The notes under the pieces: model-generated
What the model saw: the letters and a program-made list of their open reading frames with translations, nothing else
Told to the model about the DNA's origin: nothing
Databases searched by the model: none
Part shown: positions 1 through 9,935 of the stretch, piece after piece
Numbering within the stretch: the stretch's first letter is position 1
Layout of the letters: every line of letters begins with the position of its first letter
Program-made: the position numbers and the translations under genes
NCBI GenBank assembly: GCA_947469885.1
Contig: CANIQT010000025.1
Location: 1-58,012 of the forward strand
DNA length: 58,012 bases
Direction: 5' to 3'
DNA from: Bacteroidota bacterium
Lineage (GTDB): Bacteria > Bacteroidota > Bacteroidia > 2-12-FULL-35-15

Positions 1-834
1 CATGTTCACACAACCATTTCCATCAGTACCAGTAACCATGTAAGTAGTTGTTCCGGCAGGAGAAAAAGCAAGAGCATCAGTAACACCGTTATCCCAAGTA
101 TAAGAAGTAGCTGTTCCGCTTCCTGTTAATGTTTCCATATCACCCATACATATTGATGTAGCTGATGCGTTAGCAGTAACAGTTGGCAAAGCGTTTACAG
201 TAACAGTAATCATATCCATGTTCATACAACCATTTCCATCAGTACCTGTTACCATGTAAGTAGTTGTTCCGGCAGGAGCAAATGCAAGAGCATCAGTTAC
301 ACCGTTATCCCAAGTGTAAGAAGTTGCAGTTCCGCTTCCTGTTAATGTTTCCGAATCGCCTATACATATTGATGTGGCCGATGCGTTAGCTGTAACTGTT
401 GGCAAAGAGTTTACAGTAACCGTAATAGCATCTGTATTCATACATCCATTTCCATCAGTACCTACCACATTATAAGTAGTAGTAGATGTTGTAGCAAATG
501 CAACAGCATCTGTAACACCGTTGTCCCAAGCATAAGAAGTAGCAGTACCGCTTCCTGTTAATGTTTCCATATCTCCTGCACAAACAGTGGTTGCTGAAGC
601 ATTAGCTGTAACCGTTGGCAAAGAGTTTACTGGAACTATAATGCTAGCGGTGTTCACACATCCGTTTCCGTCAGTACCGGTTACTTGGTAGGTAGTGGTA
701 GCAGAAGGAGAAAAAGCAATACCATCACTCACGCCATTATCCCAAGTATAAGAAACAGCACCACCACCCGTTAATGTTACGTTATCGCCTATACAAATTG
801 ACATTGCAGTAGTGTTGGCAGAAATAGTTGGTAA
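1..834 (-). repeat. Tandem 216-bp coding repeats (72-residue Ig/PKD-like units)
   Basis: Unit boundaries, taken at the LPT codons, lie at 834, 621, 405 and 189. Spacing is 213, 216 and 216 bp, with a last partial unit running off the left edge. Bases 1-141 match 3492-3632 in the neighbouring gene without a mismatch, which points to recent duplication or gene conversion. Confidence 0.9.
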
Positions 835-2367
835 AGCATTAACAGTAACAGTTACTGCAGCTCTTGGAGAACTGATACATCCTGAACCACTCATAATGTT
901 AAGAACATAGTCCTCCACTTCGCTATAATAACCGCTAAAATCATCACAGGCAGTTGTCGGATTTGCTGAGTTTCCATCCACCATTACCCTCATACGCGTA
1001 TTTCCCGGAGAAGCTCCACCAGGAATTGAAATAGTGAAGTTAGTAACGGCATTAGTCGAATTAGCTCCGTTAGCAACTATTACAGATTCTCCAACATCTG
1101 CAAAATCACCATCTCTGTTCCAGTCAACCCATACATTATAATAGGCAATATTACAGGTACCCTGAGCCTGACAGGTAAGTGTGAAAGATGAACCTATTTG
1201 TTGAGAAGCAGAAGAACCAGAGAAAAAAGTAAATCCGGTTCCATCATAAATATTGGTATTATTAGTAAAATTTGCAGTAGCTCCGGATGTAGAAACAGAA
1301 CTCAAATAATTACACGCATTTGACGGATACATAATTGGGCTGCAATACCCTGCAGGTATAGCACCTCCTCCGGCAGACGGTGCAACAGCTTCTGCATAAT
1401 AAGTGGTAGTAGAGGCAGGGCTTACTGAATAATTAGTTCCGCTTGGCACGTTAGTAAGCAAAGTTCCTCCCGAAGCAGCATCCCACCAGTTAATGGTATT
1501 ACCGGCAGAAGTAGCATTAAGATTAGATGAACCACCAGAACCAACACAATATGCAGCAGGAGAAGCAGATGATGCTGAAACAACGGGTGTGGCAAAAACA
1601 GTAAAAGTACCTGCACTGGTTGCTGTTCCTGCGCCTGTAACAACTTGAATGGTTCCTGTTGTACCTGTTCCAACAGTTGCGGTAATTTGAGAGCCGGAAT
1701 TAACCACATAACTCAGCGCATTTGTTCCTCCAAAAAGAACAGCAGTAACACCTGTAAAAAGATTACCGGTAATTACAACAGTTGTTGTACTTCCACAACC
1801 AAATGTGGGTGTAAATGAATAAACAGAGAGCACATTTGCAGGAGTAGGCAGGGAAACATCATCAACATACATACCTGTGTCATCTCCAAAACCATCTTGG
1901 TGAACTAAAAACTCCACTCTTACAGTTTGACCTGCAAAGGCAGCCATATTATAGGTTACATTAGTCCAAACACCTGCATTACTGCATACATGCATAATTG
2001 TTGCAAGTATGGTACCACTGGTATTGGTAATATAAGCATCCTGCCAGTCGAAGGTAATTCCATCCGTGCTATTTGGCAAATACCAATAGCTAAGTGTTCC
2101 GCCAGCAGCAGGCACTGTGATGGTTTGGTACAAAGAACCGTCACCCAAAGGCTCTGCTCCTGCTGCAGTTCCAATGTAAGTGGAATAAGTTCCAGAATGT
2201 GGGGTGGTACTTATAACAGGTGTAGGTGTTACACCAAGTATAGTCCAGCTGGCTAAAGTACCAGATTCAAATCCGCCATCCACCATAATTTCCTGCGCTG
2301 ATGAATTAAATGCAACACCTATCAGCATTGCAATTGTTAATTTAATTGTTCGTGTAATTTTTTTCAT
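1..2367 (-). CDS. Partial secreted repeat protein with GEVED-like and Ig/PKD-like domains (C-terminus beyond left edge)
   Basis: The reading frame is open from an ATG at 2367 to base 1, so 789 codons are visible and the C-terminus is missing. I chose this start because MKKIT opens a clear signal peptide ending in NSSAQ. Seen next are a carbohydrate-binding/MAM-like segment (DGGFESGTLASWT, about residues 27-170), an IPT/TIG-like stretch (about 180-270), a GEVED-type domain (VWVDWNRDGDFADVGE, about 400-500), and then Ig/PKD-like units that start with LPT and contain CxGD and GTDGNGC. The units repeat at 72 residues up to the window edge. Proteins of this build in Bacteroidota are usually T9SS cargo exposed on the surface, but the sorting domain is not visible here. 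The neighbour at 2550-5564 carries the same repeats. A TActTTCG box at 2407-2414 could be the -7 promoter element. Confidence 0.85.
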   Translation of the reverse strand, partial: MKKITRTIKLTIAMLIGVAFNSSAQEIMVDGGFESGTLASWTILGVTPTPVISTTPHSGTYSTYIGTAAGAEPLGDGSLYQTITVPAAGGTLSYWYLPNSTDGITFDWQDAYITNTSGTILATIMHVCSNAGVWTNVTYNMAAFAGQTVRVEFLVHQDGFGDDTGMYVDDVSLPTPANVLSVYSFTPTFGCGSTTTVVITGNLFTGVTAVLFGGTNALSYVVNSGSQITATVGTGTTGTIQVVTGAGTATSAGTFTVFATPVVSASSASPAAYCVGSGGSSNLNATSAGNTINWWDAASGGTLLTNVPSGTNYSVSPASTTTYYAEAVAPSAGGGAIPAGYCSPIMYPSNACNYLSSVSTSGATANFTNNTNIYDGTGFTFFSGSSASQQIGSSFTLTCQAQGTCNIAYYNVWVDWNRDGDFADVGESVIVANGANSTNAVTNFTISIPGGASPGNTRMRVMVDGNSANPTTACDDFSGYYSEVEDYVLNIMSGSGCISSPRAAVTVTVNALPTISANTTAMSICIGDNVTLTGGGAVSYTWDNGVSDGIAFSPSATTTYQVTGTDGNGCVNTASIIVPVNSLPTVTANASATTVCAGDMETLTGSGTATSYAWDNGVTDAVAFATTSTTTYNVVGTDGNGCMNTDAITVTVNSLPTVTANASATSICIGDSETLTGSGTATSYTWDNGVTDALAFAPAGTTTYMVTGTDGNGCMNMDMITVTVNALPTVTANASATSICMGDMETLTGSGTATSYTWDNGVTDALAFSPAGTTTYMVTGTDGNGCVNM

Positions 2368-2491
2368 GTTTTTTGATTTTAGGGTTGATGTTAAATAATT
2401 ATTTTACGAAAGTAGGGATAAAGCATCTTCACCTATAATTATATTAAATATGTTTTCAACCGAATAATGAACAACAAAGAAAAACAGGCAC

Positions 2492-2529
2492 AAAAAAAAA
2501 CCTACTCTTCTTTCGAAGAGCAGGTTTTT
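2492..2529 (-). terminator. Intrinsic terminator of the 2550-5564 gene
   Basis: A hairpin with arms AAAACCTACTCTTC and GAAGAGCAGGTTTT around a TTTC loop (one A/C mismatch) is flanked by an A-run on the plus strand. On the minus strand this is a stem followed by U residues, 20 bp beyond the stop codon. Confidence 0.85.
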
Positions 2530-2549
2530 AAATTTAACAGAAACAATAA

Positions 2550-5500
2550 TTAGTTTTTAATCAAATGTATTGTTTGCTGATTGTTGCCTTGAACAGCTTT
2601 TAACGAATACATTCCGTTAGCAAAACCATTCATGTCTATTTCGTTATTGCCCACGTTCATTTCTTTATCATAAACCATTTCGCCAAGCGTATTGTAAATA
2701 GTTACTTTGGTAGCTTTGTCGATAGTGATGTAATAAACACCTGTTGAAGGATTAGGATAAACCACCAGCGAAGATAGTGAACCATTTTCAGTTACACCTG
2801 TACAAGCATCTACAACAATATCAGAAGTAGCAAAACTGCTGCAAGTGTTTCCATCAGTGTAAGTGTAAGTAATAGTAAATGTGCCAGCGCCAGCAGCAGT
2901 AGGGTCGAACGAACTACCAGTAACACTGTTTCCTGAATACACACCACCAGCCGGAGCACCAGCAGCTAATGTAAATGCAGCCCAGTTTTCGCAAACCATG
3001 GTCATTGTTTCAGTGTAGGTTACCGTTGGCAAAGCGTTTACAGTAACAGTGATCATATCCGTATTTGTACAACCGTTTCCATCCGTACCTGTTATCATGT
3101 AAGTAGCGGTTCCGGCAGGAGTAAATGCAAGAGCATCAGTTACACCGTTGTCCCAAGTATAAGAGGTAGCAGTACCGCTTCCGGTTAATGTTTCCGAATC
3201 GCCCATACAAATTGATGAAGCTGATGCGTTTGCAGTTACGGTTGGTAAAGCGTTTACAGTAACAGTTGTCATGTCCATGTTCATACAACCATTGCCATCA
3301 GTACCAGTTACCATATAAGTGGTAGTGGTGGTTGTTGCAAAAGCAACAGCATCTGTTACACCGTTGTCCCAAGCATAAGAAGTAGCAGTACCGCTTCCTG
3401 TTAATGTTTCCATATCTCCTGCACAAACGGTAGTTGCTGATGCATTAGCAGTTACTGTTGGTAAAGAGTTTACAGTAACAGTAATCATATCCATGTTCAC
3501 ACAACCATTTCCATCAGTACCAGTAACCATGTAAGTAGTTGTTCCGGCAGGAGAAAAAGCAAGAGCATCAGTAACACCGTTATCCCAAGTATAAGAAGTA
3601 GCTGTTCCGCTTCCTGTTAATGTTTCCATATCGCCCATACAAATAGTAGTAGCTGAAGCGTTAGCAGTAACAGTTGGCAAAGCGTTTACAGTAACAGTAA
3701 TCATATCCATGTTCATACAACCGTTTCCATCAGTACCTGTTACCATGTAAGTAGTTGTTCCGGCAGGAGAAAATGCAAGAGCATCAGTAACACCGTTATC
3801 CCAAGTGTAAGAAGTTGCAGTTCCGCTTCCTGTTAATGTTTCCATATCACCCATACAAATAGTAGTAGCTGAAGCGTTAGCAGTAACAGTTGGTAAAGAG
3901 TTTACAGTAACAGTAACCATATCCATGTTCATACAACCATTTCCATCAGTACCTGTTACCATGTAAGTAGTTGTTCCGGCAGGAGAAAAAGCAAGAGCAT
4001 CAGTAACACCGTTATCCCAAGTGTAAGAAGTTGCAGTTCCGCTTCCTGTTAATGTTTCCATATCGCCCATACATATTGATGTAGCCGATGCGTTAGCAGT
4101 AACTGTTGGCAAAGAGTTTACTGTAACAGTAATCATATCCATGTTCATACATCCGTTTCCATCAGTACCTGTAACCATGTAGGTAGTAGTAGATGTTGTA
4201 GCAAATGCAACAGCATCGGTAACACCGTTGTCCCAAGCATAAGAAGTAGCAGTACCGCTTCCTGTTAATGTTTCCATATCACCAGCACAAACGGTAGTTG
4301 CTGAAGCGTTAGCGGTTACAGTTGGCAAAGAGTTTACTGTTACCGTTACCGAAGCAGTATTAACACAGGTATTAGCATCAGTTCCTGTAACAGTGTAAGT
4401 AGCCGTTCCTGCAGGATTAAAAGAAGTACCATCAGAAACACCTCCTGTCCAAGTGTAAGATACAGCTCCTCCACCTGTTAATATTTCAGCATCACCTGCA
4501 CATATTGAAGCATCTGAAGCGTTAGCAGAAACAGCTGGCAATTGATTAACAGTAACAGTAGTTGTACGTGTAACAGTACAAGCATTAACTGTAGCTGATA
4601 AGGTATAAGTAGTGGTAGTAGATGGTGTTACCGAAACGGAAGCACCGCTTAAACCACCCGGATTCCAAGAATAAGCGGTTGCACCTGTACCAGTAAGAGT
4701 AGATGCTGTTCCTGCACAAACCGTTGTTGGTGATGCACTGGCAGCAGCTGCCGATTTAGACATTGCCATAGTAAACGCACCACTTGCAGTATTGAAGCCA
4801 TTTACAAGAATGTAGTAAGTAGTTCCAGCATTAGTGCACCAGCTAGCTTGTGATTGTAAATTACAGAAATCGTCATTTTGAACGATACAAGTAAGACCTG
4901 CACATGTTCCTGAATAAACCGAAATCCATGTATCGTAAGCAGAGCCGCAAAGAGAGGCGGTATATTCCTGCCCATCGCCAACCACTGCATACCATATACC
5001 CCGTGATGTAAATGTAGCGCAAGCAGTAACATCGGCAGTAGCTCCTACTGTTGTTCCGTTAGTAGTGGAAGGGTTAGCAACTGTAATAGCACCTGCACAA
5101 GCATCGTTTGCAGGACCAGAACCACCACCGCTGCAACAAAAAGCAGCTGAGGAAGTAAGAGCCTGTCCTGCTGTGGTAGTTCCGGAAACTAACACTCCGC
5201 AAGAAGAGGTGCTAACAGACCAAGTAACAACATTATCAGCAAATGCTCCCTGAGTTTCAATCCAAAAAGTAAAAGGACCATTGTTAGGAGAAATTCCGTT
5301 TGCTGTATATGTTCCGTTAAAAGTAGTTCCAGGAGCTCCTCCATAAGGACCTCCTGTGGCTACAACGGTTCCAACCGAATTTCTTATTTGCCACGAACCT
5401 TCATCATTAAACGTTCCACTCACAACCGTGGACATGGTAACAGTGTACAAATCGGCACACTGAGCGTTGGATTTCGATACTGTTAGCCCTAAAAGAACTG

Positions 5501-5564
5501 CTGTGAATAATAGCCACCCTAATACGGATGACATTGTTTTTTTGTTTTGTGTAGTTTTTTTCAT
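2550..5564 (-). CDS. Secreted Ig/PKD-repeat surface protein with type A T9SS sorting domain
   Basis: A 1004-residue protein. A signal peptide (about residues 1-35, ending SKSNAQ) is followed by a beta-sandwich region and a PPC-like domain (about 150-270, with NDACAGAI, WYAV, YSGTCAGLTC and YYILVNGF). Nine Ig/PKD-like units follow, of which six are near-identical 72-mers containing CxGDxETLTGSGTATSY and GTDGNGC. The last ~80 residues (VVYPNPSTG, YNTLGEMVYD, GMYSLKAVQG) match the type A T9SS sorting domain, so export across the outer membrane by T9SS is expected. The role is probably adhesive or matrix-related, but the ligand is unknown. The MKKTTQNKK start fits the signal peptide, and a TAcTTTTG box lies 40 bp upstream. 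The repeats are shared at DNA level with the partial gene at 1-2367. Confidence 0.92.
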   Translation of the reverse strand: MKKTTQNKKTMSSVLGWLLFTAVLLGLTVSKSNAQCADLYTVTMSTVVSGTFNDEGSWQIRNSVGTVVATGGPYGGAPGTTFNGTYTANGISPNNGPFTFWIETQGAFADNVVTWSVSTSSCGVLVSGTTTAGQALTSSAAFCCSGGGSGPANDACAGAITVANPSTTNGTTVGATADVTACATFTSRGIWYAVVGDGQEYTASLCGSAYDTWISVYSGTCAGLTCIVQNDDFCNLQSQASWCTNAGTTYYILVNGFNTASGAFTMAMSKSAAAASASPTTVCAGTASTLTGTGATAYSWNPGGLSGASVSVTPSTTTTYTLSATVNACTVTRTTTVTVNQLPAVSANASDASICAGDAEILTGGGAVSYTWTGGVSDGTSFNPAGTATYTVTGTDANTCVNTASVTVTVNSLPTVTANASATTVCAGDMETLTGSGTATSYAWDNGVTDAVAFATTSTTTYMVTGTDGNGCMNMDMITVTVNSLPTVTANASATSICMGDMETLTGSGTATSYTWDNGVTDALAFSPAGTTTYMVTGTDGNGCMNMDMVTVTVNSLPTVTANASATTICMGDMETLTGSGTATSYTWDNGVTDALAFSPAGTTTYMVTGTDGNGCMNMDMITVTVNALPTVTANASATTICMGDMETLTGSGTATSYTWDNGVTDALAFSPAGTTTYMVTGTDGNGCVNMDMITVTVNSLPTVTANASATTVCAGDMETLTGSGTATSYAWDNGVTDAVAFATTTTTTYMVTGTDGNGCMNMDMTTVTVNALPTVTANASASSICMGDSETLTGSGTATSYTWDNGVTDALAFTPAGTATYMITGTDGNGCTNTDMITVTVNALPTVTYTETMTMVCENWAAFTLAAGAPAGGVYSGNSVTGSSFDPTAAGAGTFTITYTYTDGNTCSSFATSDIVVDACTGVTENGSLSSLVVYPNPSTGVYYITIDKATKVTIYNTLGEMVYDKEMNVGNNEIDMNGFANGMYSLKAVQGNNQQTIHLIKN
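3033..4328 (-). repeat. Six in-phase 216-bp coding repeats
   Basis: Six units of exactly 216 bp (72 residues) run without indels. They fall into two sub-types that differ at VCAGD versus ICMGD and at AWDN versus TWDN. The order is VCAGD, ICMGD x3, VCAGD, ICMGD, which suggests expansion by duplication of blocks. Strong DNA identity between units makes this a likely site of copy-number change and of assembly collapse. Confidence 0.95.
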
Positions 5565-5603
5565 ATTTATTTTATTTATGGTTAGTGAATAATTTTATTT
5601 CTG

Positions 5604-5611
5604 CAAAAGTA
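5604..5611 (-). promoter_or_regulatory. Putative -7 promoter box (TACTTTTG) for the 2550-5564 gene
   Basis: CAAAAGTA on the plus strand reads TACTTTTG on the minus strand and matches the Bacteroidota TAnnTTTG box, 40 bp before the start codon. No clear -33 TTTG is seen at the expected distance. Confidence 0.5.
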
Positions 5612-5968
5612 ATATTAATTTGAATTGATTTTTGTTAATCTCTTTTTAATTTATGAACGACAATTTAACAAAACTGAAGCAACCTACAAAAATTAAATTT
5701 ATAATAAATCATCCTCATTCGGAAATGTTAAACCTGCTAAATAATCAGTAAAACAAAGAGTTATAAGACATTTCGTCAGAACGAATTAAAATATTCAGCC
5801 CTTTTGACTGATATATATTATTTTTTTTGTGTGGAATAAGTTTTGAATGTTGCGGGGTATAAATAACGGATGAACACGAATTTACTAATCAAGACCTAAA
5901 AAACAACAATAACAAACACAGATTCGTAAATTCGTAGCGATTAGTTATCCGTACCAAAAATTAAAAAC
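5612..5968. other. Divergent intergenic region upstream of clpB
   Basis: An AT-rich spacer between two divergent genes. It should hold the clpB promoter, but I could not pick a convincing TAnnTTTG box or a CIRCE-like inverted repeat. Near clpB (about 5870-5955) are short repeated words built on GAATTTACTAAT, ATTCGTAAATTCG and ATTAGTTATCCG, like the word repeats in the str operon spacers. Confidence 0.5.
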
Positions 5969-8614
5969 ATGAACTTAAATAACTTTACAATCAAATCGCA
6001 GGAAGCAGTGCAACAAGCAATGCAGATTGCAACCAACAATGGTAATCAAGCCATTGAAAACGGGCATATACTAAAAGGTATATTGGAAGTAGATGAAAAC
6101 GTTACTCCATTTATCTTAAAAAAACTGAACGTAAACACACAAATGTTTACCAAAGCATTGGATAAAATAGTAGAAAGCTATCCAAAAGTATCTGGCGGAC
6201 AACCATTTCTTTCCAATCATGCAAACCAAGCATTACAAAAAGCATCCACCTATTTAAAAGAGTTTGGTGATGAGTATGTTTCTATTGAGCATTTATTACT
6301 GGCGATACTTTCCACTAAAGATACCATTTCACAATTGTTGAAGGATAATGGTGTTAACGAAAAAGATTTGAAAGCCGCTATCAACGAACTTCGCAAAGGA
6401 GCAAAGGTAACGAGCCAAAGTGCAGACGAAACATACAATGCATTAAATAAGTATGCCATCAACTTAAACGAGCAAGCAAAAAAAGGCAAGCTCGACCCTG
6501 TGATAGGCAGAGATGAAGAAATTAGGAGGGTGTTGCAAATTTTATCCAGAAGAACAAAAAACAATCCAATACTTGTTGGTGAGCCGGGAGTTGGTAAAAC
6601 CGCCATTGCCGAAGGGTTAGCTCATCGTATCATTAATGGCGATGTTCCTGATAATTTAAAATCGAAACAAATTTACTCCTTAGATATGGGTTCACTAATT
6701 GCAGGAGCTAAATTTAAAGGAGAATTTGAAGAGCGACTGAAAGCAGTGGTGAAAGAAGTAACGGGAGCAGAAGGCGAAATTATTTTATTTATTGATGAGA
6801 TACATACCCTTGTTGGTGCAGGCGGTGGCGAAGGGGCAATGGATGCTGCAAATATTTTAAAACCTGCATTGGCTCGTGGAGAATTACGTGCCATAGGTGC
6901 CACTACTTTAAATGAATTTCAAAAGTATTTTGAAAAAGACAAAGCATTGGAAAGACGCTTCCAAAAAGTAATGGTGGATGAACCAAGTGCCGAAGATGCA
7001 ATTTCTATTTTGCGTGGTATCAAAGAAAAATATGAAACACATCATAAAGTTAGAATAAAAGATGAAGCGATTATTTCGGCTGTAGAATTATCTCAACGAT
7101 ATATCAACGATAGATTTTTGCCCGACAAAGCAATTGACTTAATGGATGAAGCTGCTTCTAAATTGCGAATGCAGATAAACTCTATGCCAATAGAACTAGA
7201 TGAAGTGGAGCGCAAAACAAGACAATTAGAAATAGAGCGCGAAGCAATAAAAAGAGAGAATGATAAAAAGAAGTTGGAAGATTTGAATAAAGAAATTGCT
7301 GAACTATCTGATAAACGTACCAACCTTAGAGCGAAATGGCAAAGCGAAAAAGAAGTGGTAGAAGGAATTCAGAAAGTAAAAGAAGAGATTGAAAATTTCA
7401 AATTTGAAGCAGAGCAAGCAGAGCGAAACGGTGATTATGGCAAGGTGGCAGAGATTCGTTATGGCAAAATAAAAGAAGCGGAAGTAAATCTAAAATCGTT
7501 TGAAAGCAAATTGGCTGAGATGCAGCAAAACGGCTCGCAAATGATTAAAGAGGAAGTGGACAGCGAGGACATTGCTGGTGTAATAGCAGCTTGGACAGGT
7601 ATTCCAGTTTCACGAATGTTGCAAAGCGAAAGAGAAAAATTATTGAACCTCGAGGATGAATTACACAAACGTGTGGTAGGACAAGAAGAAGCGATAGAAG
7701 CCATCAGCGATGCTGTTCGAAGAAGCAGAGCAGGATTGCAAGACACCAAACGACCGATAGGTTCATTTATTTTCTTGGGAACAACGGGTGTCGGCAAAAC
7801 CGAACTGGCAAAGGCTTTAGCAGAATTTTTATTCAACAATGAAAATAGCATGACACGAATTGATATGAGCGAATACCAAGAACGTCATGCTGTAAGTCGT
7901 CTTGTTGGAGCACCTCCGGGATATGTGGGGTATGAAGAAGGAGGACAATTGACCGAAGCGGTTCGCAGAAAACCATACAGTGTAGTGTTATTGGATGAAA
8001 TTGAAAAAGCACATCCTGATGTGTTTAACATTTTGCTGCAAGTGTTGGATGACGGGCGATTGACAGATAATAAAGGTCGTGTGGTGAATTTCAAAAACAC
8101 CATTATTATCATGACTTCTAACATGGGCTCCCATTTAATACAGGAGAATTTCGAACACATCAATGAGAAAAACCATGATGAAGTGATGGCGAAAACAAAA
8201 GTGGAAGTGTTCGAATTGTTAAAGAAAACAATACGTCCAGAGTTTCTTAACCGAATTGATGAAACAATTATGTTTACTCCTTTAACACGCGATAATGTGC
8301 ATCGCATAGTAGAGCTTCAGTTTCATAGCATTTCAAAAATGCTATTGGAAAACGAAATTCATCTTACTGCAACCCCCGAAGCAATAGAATGGTTAGCTCA
8401 ATTAGGGTTCGACCCTCAGTTTGGCGCACGACCAATTAAACGAGTAATGCAAAAAAGAGTGTTAAACGAGTTGTCGAAACAAATACTGGCAGGCAAGGTT
8501 CAAAAAAATGCTAACATTGTGTTGGACGTGTTTGATAAGGAGTTCGTCTTTCGTAATCCGATAGACGAAGACAATAAGCCCAAAAAAGAAAAGAAAGAAA
8601 AAACAAAATTGTAG
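5969..8614 (+). CDS. clpB: ATP-dependent disaggregase ClpB
   Basis: 881 residues, a normal length for ClpB. The Clp N-domain is at about 1-145. The first AAA+ module has Walker A GEPGVGKT at 204-211 and Walker [17 protein letters not shown] charged coiled-coil middle domain lies at about 410-530; its presence separates ClpB from ClpA and ClpC. The second AAA+ module has Walker A GTTGVGKT at 604-611, [16 protein letters not shown] and the C-terminal small domain with [12 protein letters not shown]. In the family, the cytoplasmic hexamer extracts polypeptides from aggregates together with DnaK/DnaJ/GrpE. The C-terminal tail is lysine-rich. The gene stands alone, with divergent adhesin genes upstream and a 49-codon gene downstream. 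No heat-shock operator was recognised in the spacer. Confidence 0.97.
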   Translation: MNLNNFTIKSQEAVQQAMQIATNNGNQAIENGHILKGILEVDENVTPFILKKLNVNTQMFTKALDKIVESYPKVSGGQPFLSNHANQALQKASTYLKEFGDEYVSIEHLLLAILSTKDTISQLLKDNGVNEKDLKAAINELRKGAKVTSQSADETYNALNKYAINLNEQAKKGKLDPVIGRDEEIRRVLQILSRRTKNNPILVGEPGVGKTAIAEGLAHRIINGDVPDNLKSKQIYSLDMGSLIAGAKFKGEFEERLKAVVKEVTGAEGEIILFIDEIHTLVGAGGGEGAMDAANILKPALARGELRAIGATTLNEFQKYFEKDKALERRFQKVMVDEPSAEDAISILRGIKEKYETHHKVRIKDEAIISAVELSQRYINDRFLPDKAIDLMDEAASKLRMQINSMPIELDEVERKTRQLEIEREAIKRENDKKKLEDLNKEIAELSDKRTNLRAKWQSEKEVVEGIQKVKEEIENFKFEAEQAERNGDYGKVAEIRYGKIKEAEVNLKSFESKLAEMQQNGSQMIKEEVDSEDIAGVIAAWTGIPVSRMLQSEREKLLNLEDELHKRVVGQEEAIEAISDAVRRSRAGLQDTKRPIGSFIFLGTTGVGKTELAKALAEFLFNNENSMTRIDMSEYQERHAVSRLVGAPPGYVGYEEGGQLTEAVRRKPYSVVLLDEIEKAHPDVFNILLQVLDDGRLTDNKGRVVNFKNTIIIMTSNMGSHLIQENFEHINEKNHDEVMAKTKVEVFELLKKTIRPEFLNRIDETIMFTPLTRDNVHRIVELQFHSISKMLLENEIHLTATPEAIEWLAQLGFDPQFGARPIKRVMQKRVLNELSKQILAGKVQKNANIVLDVFDKEFVFRNPIDEDNKPKKEKKEKTKL

Positions 8615-8703
8615 TAGAATTGTTAATAACATTGGTGTTAAAAGTTGTTAACCTTGTAACATTTGGACAGCAAATTGCGTTATACTTGTAAACAATTTAA
8701 ATA

Positions 8704-8853
8704 ATGATTAAGATGAGAAATAAAAAAGTAAAAATAGACCTTCGTCCAAAGATAAAAATTCAAGTGGACAACAGAACAGTAATTACAGTTCGTTCTATAG
8801 AGGCATACAAAGCATGGAAAGAACGTTATCCTGATGCCGTATTAATTGAGTAA
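8704..8853 (+). CDS. Small protein, 49 residues, function unknown
   Basis: ATG at 8704 (second in-frame ATG at 8713) to TAA at 8851-8853. The protein is basic in its first half (MRNKKVKIDLRPK) and ends IEAYKAWKERYPDAVLIE, suggesting a small alpha/beta fold. There is no signal peptide and no membrane segment. A TATACTTG box at 8681-8688, 15 bp before the ATG, resembles the Bacteroidota -7 element, and a strong hairpin follows the stop by about 20 bp. The gene therefore looks like its own transcription unit between clpB and the ABC operon. I do not recognise the family. Its compact layout and coding-like composition argue for a real gene. Confidence 0.6.
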   Translation: MIKMRNKKVKIDLRPKIKIQVDNRTVITVRSIEAYKAWKERYPDAVLIE

Positions 8854-8871
8854 TTAAATTCTTAATACCCC

Positions 8872-8930
8872 TTTTTTGCAATCATGTCTTTAACAGCATT
8901 TGTTCTTGATATGATTGCAAAAATTTTTTA
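8872..8930 (+). terminator. Hairpin with 13-bp perfect stem and 25-nt loop, then T-run
   Basis: TTTTTGCAATCAT at 8873-8885 is the exact complement of ATGATTGCAAAAA at 8911-8923 and is followed by seven T residues. It should terminate the small gene at 8704-8853. The loop is longer than in most intrinsic terminators. Confidence 0.75.
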
Positions 8931-8992
8931 ACGCCTACAAAAATCACCTCTTAAAATCATTACAATACCTACCATCAATTAACATTAAACTC

Positions 8993-9000
8993 TACCTTTG
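8993..9000 (+). promoter_or_regulatory. Putative -7 promoter box (TACCTTTG) of the ABC operon
   Basis: An exact TAnnTTTG match 17 bp before the start codon at 9018, so the leader would be very short. No -33 TTTG is evident. Confidence 0.6.
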
Positions 9001-9017
9001 TTGCGATAAATAATTTT

Positions 9018-9935
9018 ATGCAAACCGAAGAAAAAATAATTGAAGTTTCTCATCTTGTAAAACATTTTGGGAAATTCAAAGCTGTTGAAAATGTTAGTTT
9101 CGATGTTTTCCGAGGTGATGTGTATGGTTTTTTAGGTCCGAACGGTGCAGGAAAAAGTACCACTATCCGCACTATCCTCTCTTTAATATCACCTACCAGC
9201 GGACAAATTAAATTATTTGGAAAAGAACTCTACGGCAATCGAAGTTATATTTTGAAACGAATTGGTTGCATTGTTGAAAAACCTGATTTCTACAAGTATT
9301 TATCCGCTGAAAAAAATCTGGAAATTTTTGCTCGTGTGTCGGGTGTGGATGTTACCAGGAGTAAGGTGCATGAAATTATTGAATTTGTTGGACTAAAAGG
9401 GAGAGAGAAAGACAAGCTCGGTGGTTTTTCGCACGGGATGAAACAACGACTCGGAATTGCACAGACATTGATTCATGACCCGGAATTAATTATCTTGGAT
9501 GAGCCTACAACAGGGCTCGACCCGCAGGGAATTATTGACATTCGTAATTTAATTCTTCAGTTGAAAAATGAGCGAAACAAAACTGTTTTGCTTTCCTCAC
9601 ACATACTTTCAGAAATTGAGTTGATTGCAAACCGCATGGTTATTATCAATAAGGGAAAAACAATAGTGCAGGGTTCGGTAAACGATTTGCTGAATGCACA
9701 GGAGTTGATTGTTTCGTTCGTGGTGGATGATGTAAATAAAACAAAACAAGTTGTTGGGTCTTCGAGTTTGAATATTTCGATTGAAAGTGAAACAGCTACT
9801 ACTATTGCGTTACACATTACTCAAGAAAAAATTCCGGTGTTGAATAAACTTTTATGTGATGGCGGAATTAATGTGTTTTCGATTGAAGCAAAAAGAAAAT
9901 TGGAAGATTATTTTTTAAAACTGATAAGTGAATAA
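9018..9935 (+). CDS. ABC transporter ATP-binding protein
   Basis: 305 residues. Walker A GPNGAGKST at 40-48, signature FSHGMKQR, Walker B LIILDEPTTGLDP and the switch histidine in LSSHILSE are all present. It groups by sequence features with the BcrA/GldA/NatA-like exporter ATPases that pair with separately encoded ABC-2 permeases. It should hydrolyse ATP on the cytoplasmic side and drive export of an unknown substrate. Its stop codon overlaps the start of the permease gene by one base, so translation is probably coupled. GldA of the gliding machinery was considered, but the partner permease and the third gene do not resemble GldF and GldG. The start codon follows the promoter box closely. 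Confidence 0.9.
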   Translation: MQTEEKIIEVSHLVKHFGKFKAVENVSFDVFRGDVYGFLGPNGAGKSTTIRTILSLISPTSGQIKLFGKELYGNRSYILKRIGCIVEKPDFYKYLSAEKNLEIFARVSGVDVTRSKVHEIIEFVGLKGREKDKLGGFSHGMKQRLGIAQTLIHDPELIILDEPTTGLDPQGIIDIRNLILQLKNERNKTVLLSSHILSEIELIANRMVIINKGKTIVQGSVNDLLNAQELIVSFVVDDVNKTKQVVGSSSLNISIESETATTIALHITQEKIPVLNKLLCDGGINVFSIEAKRKLEDYFLKLISE

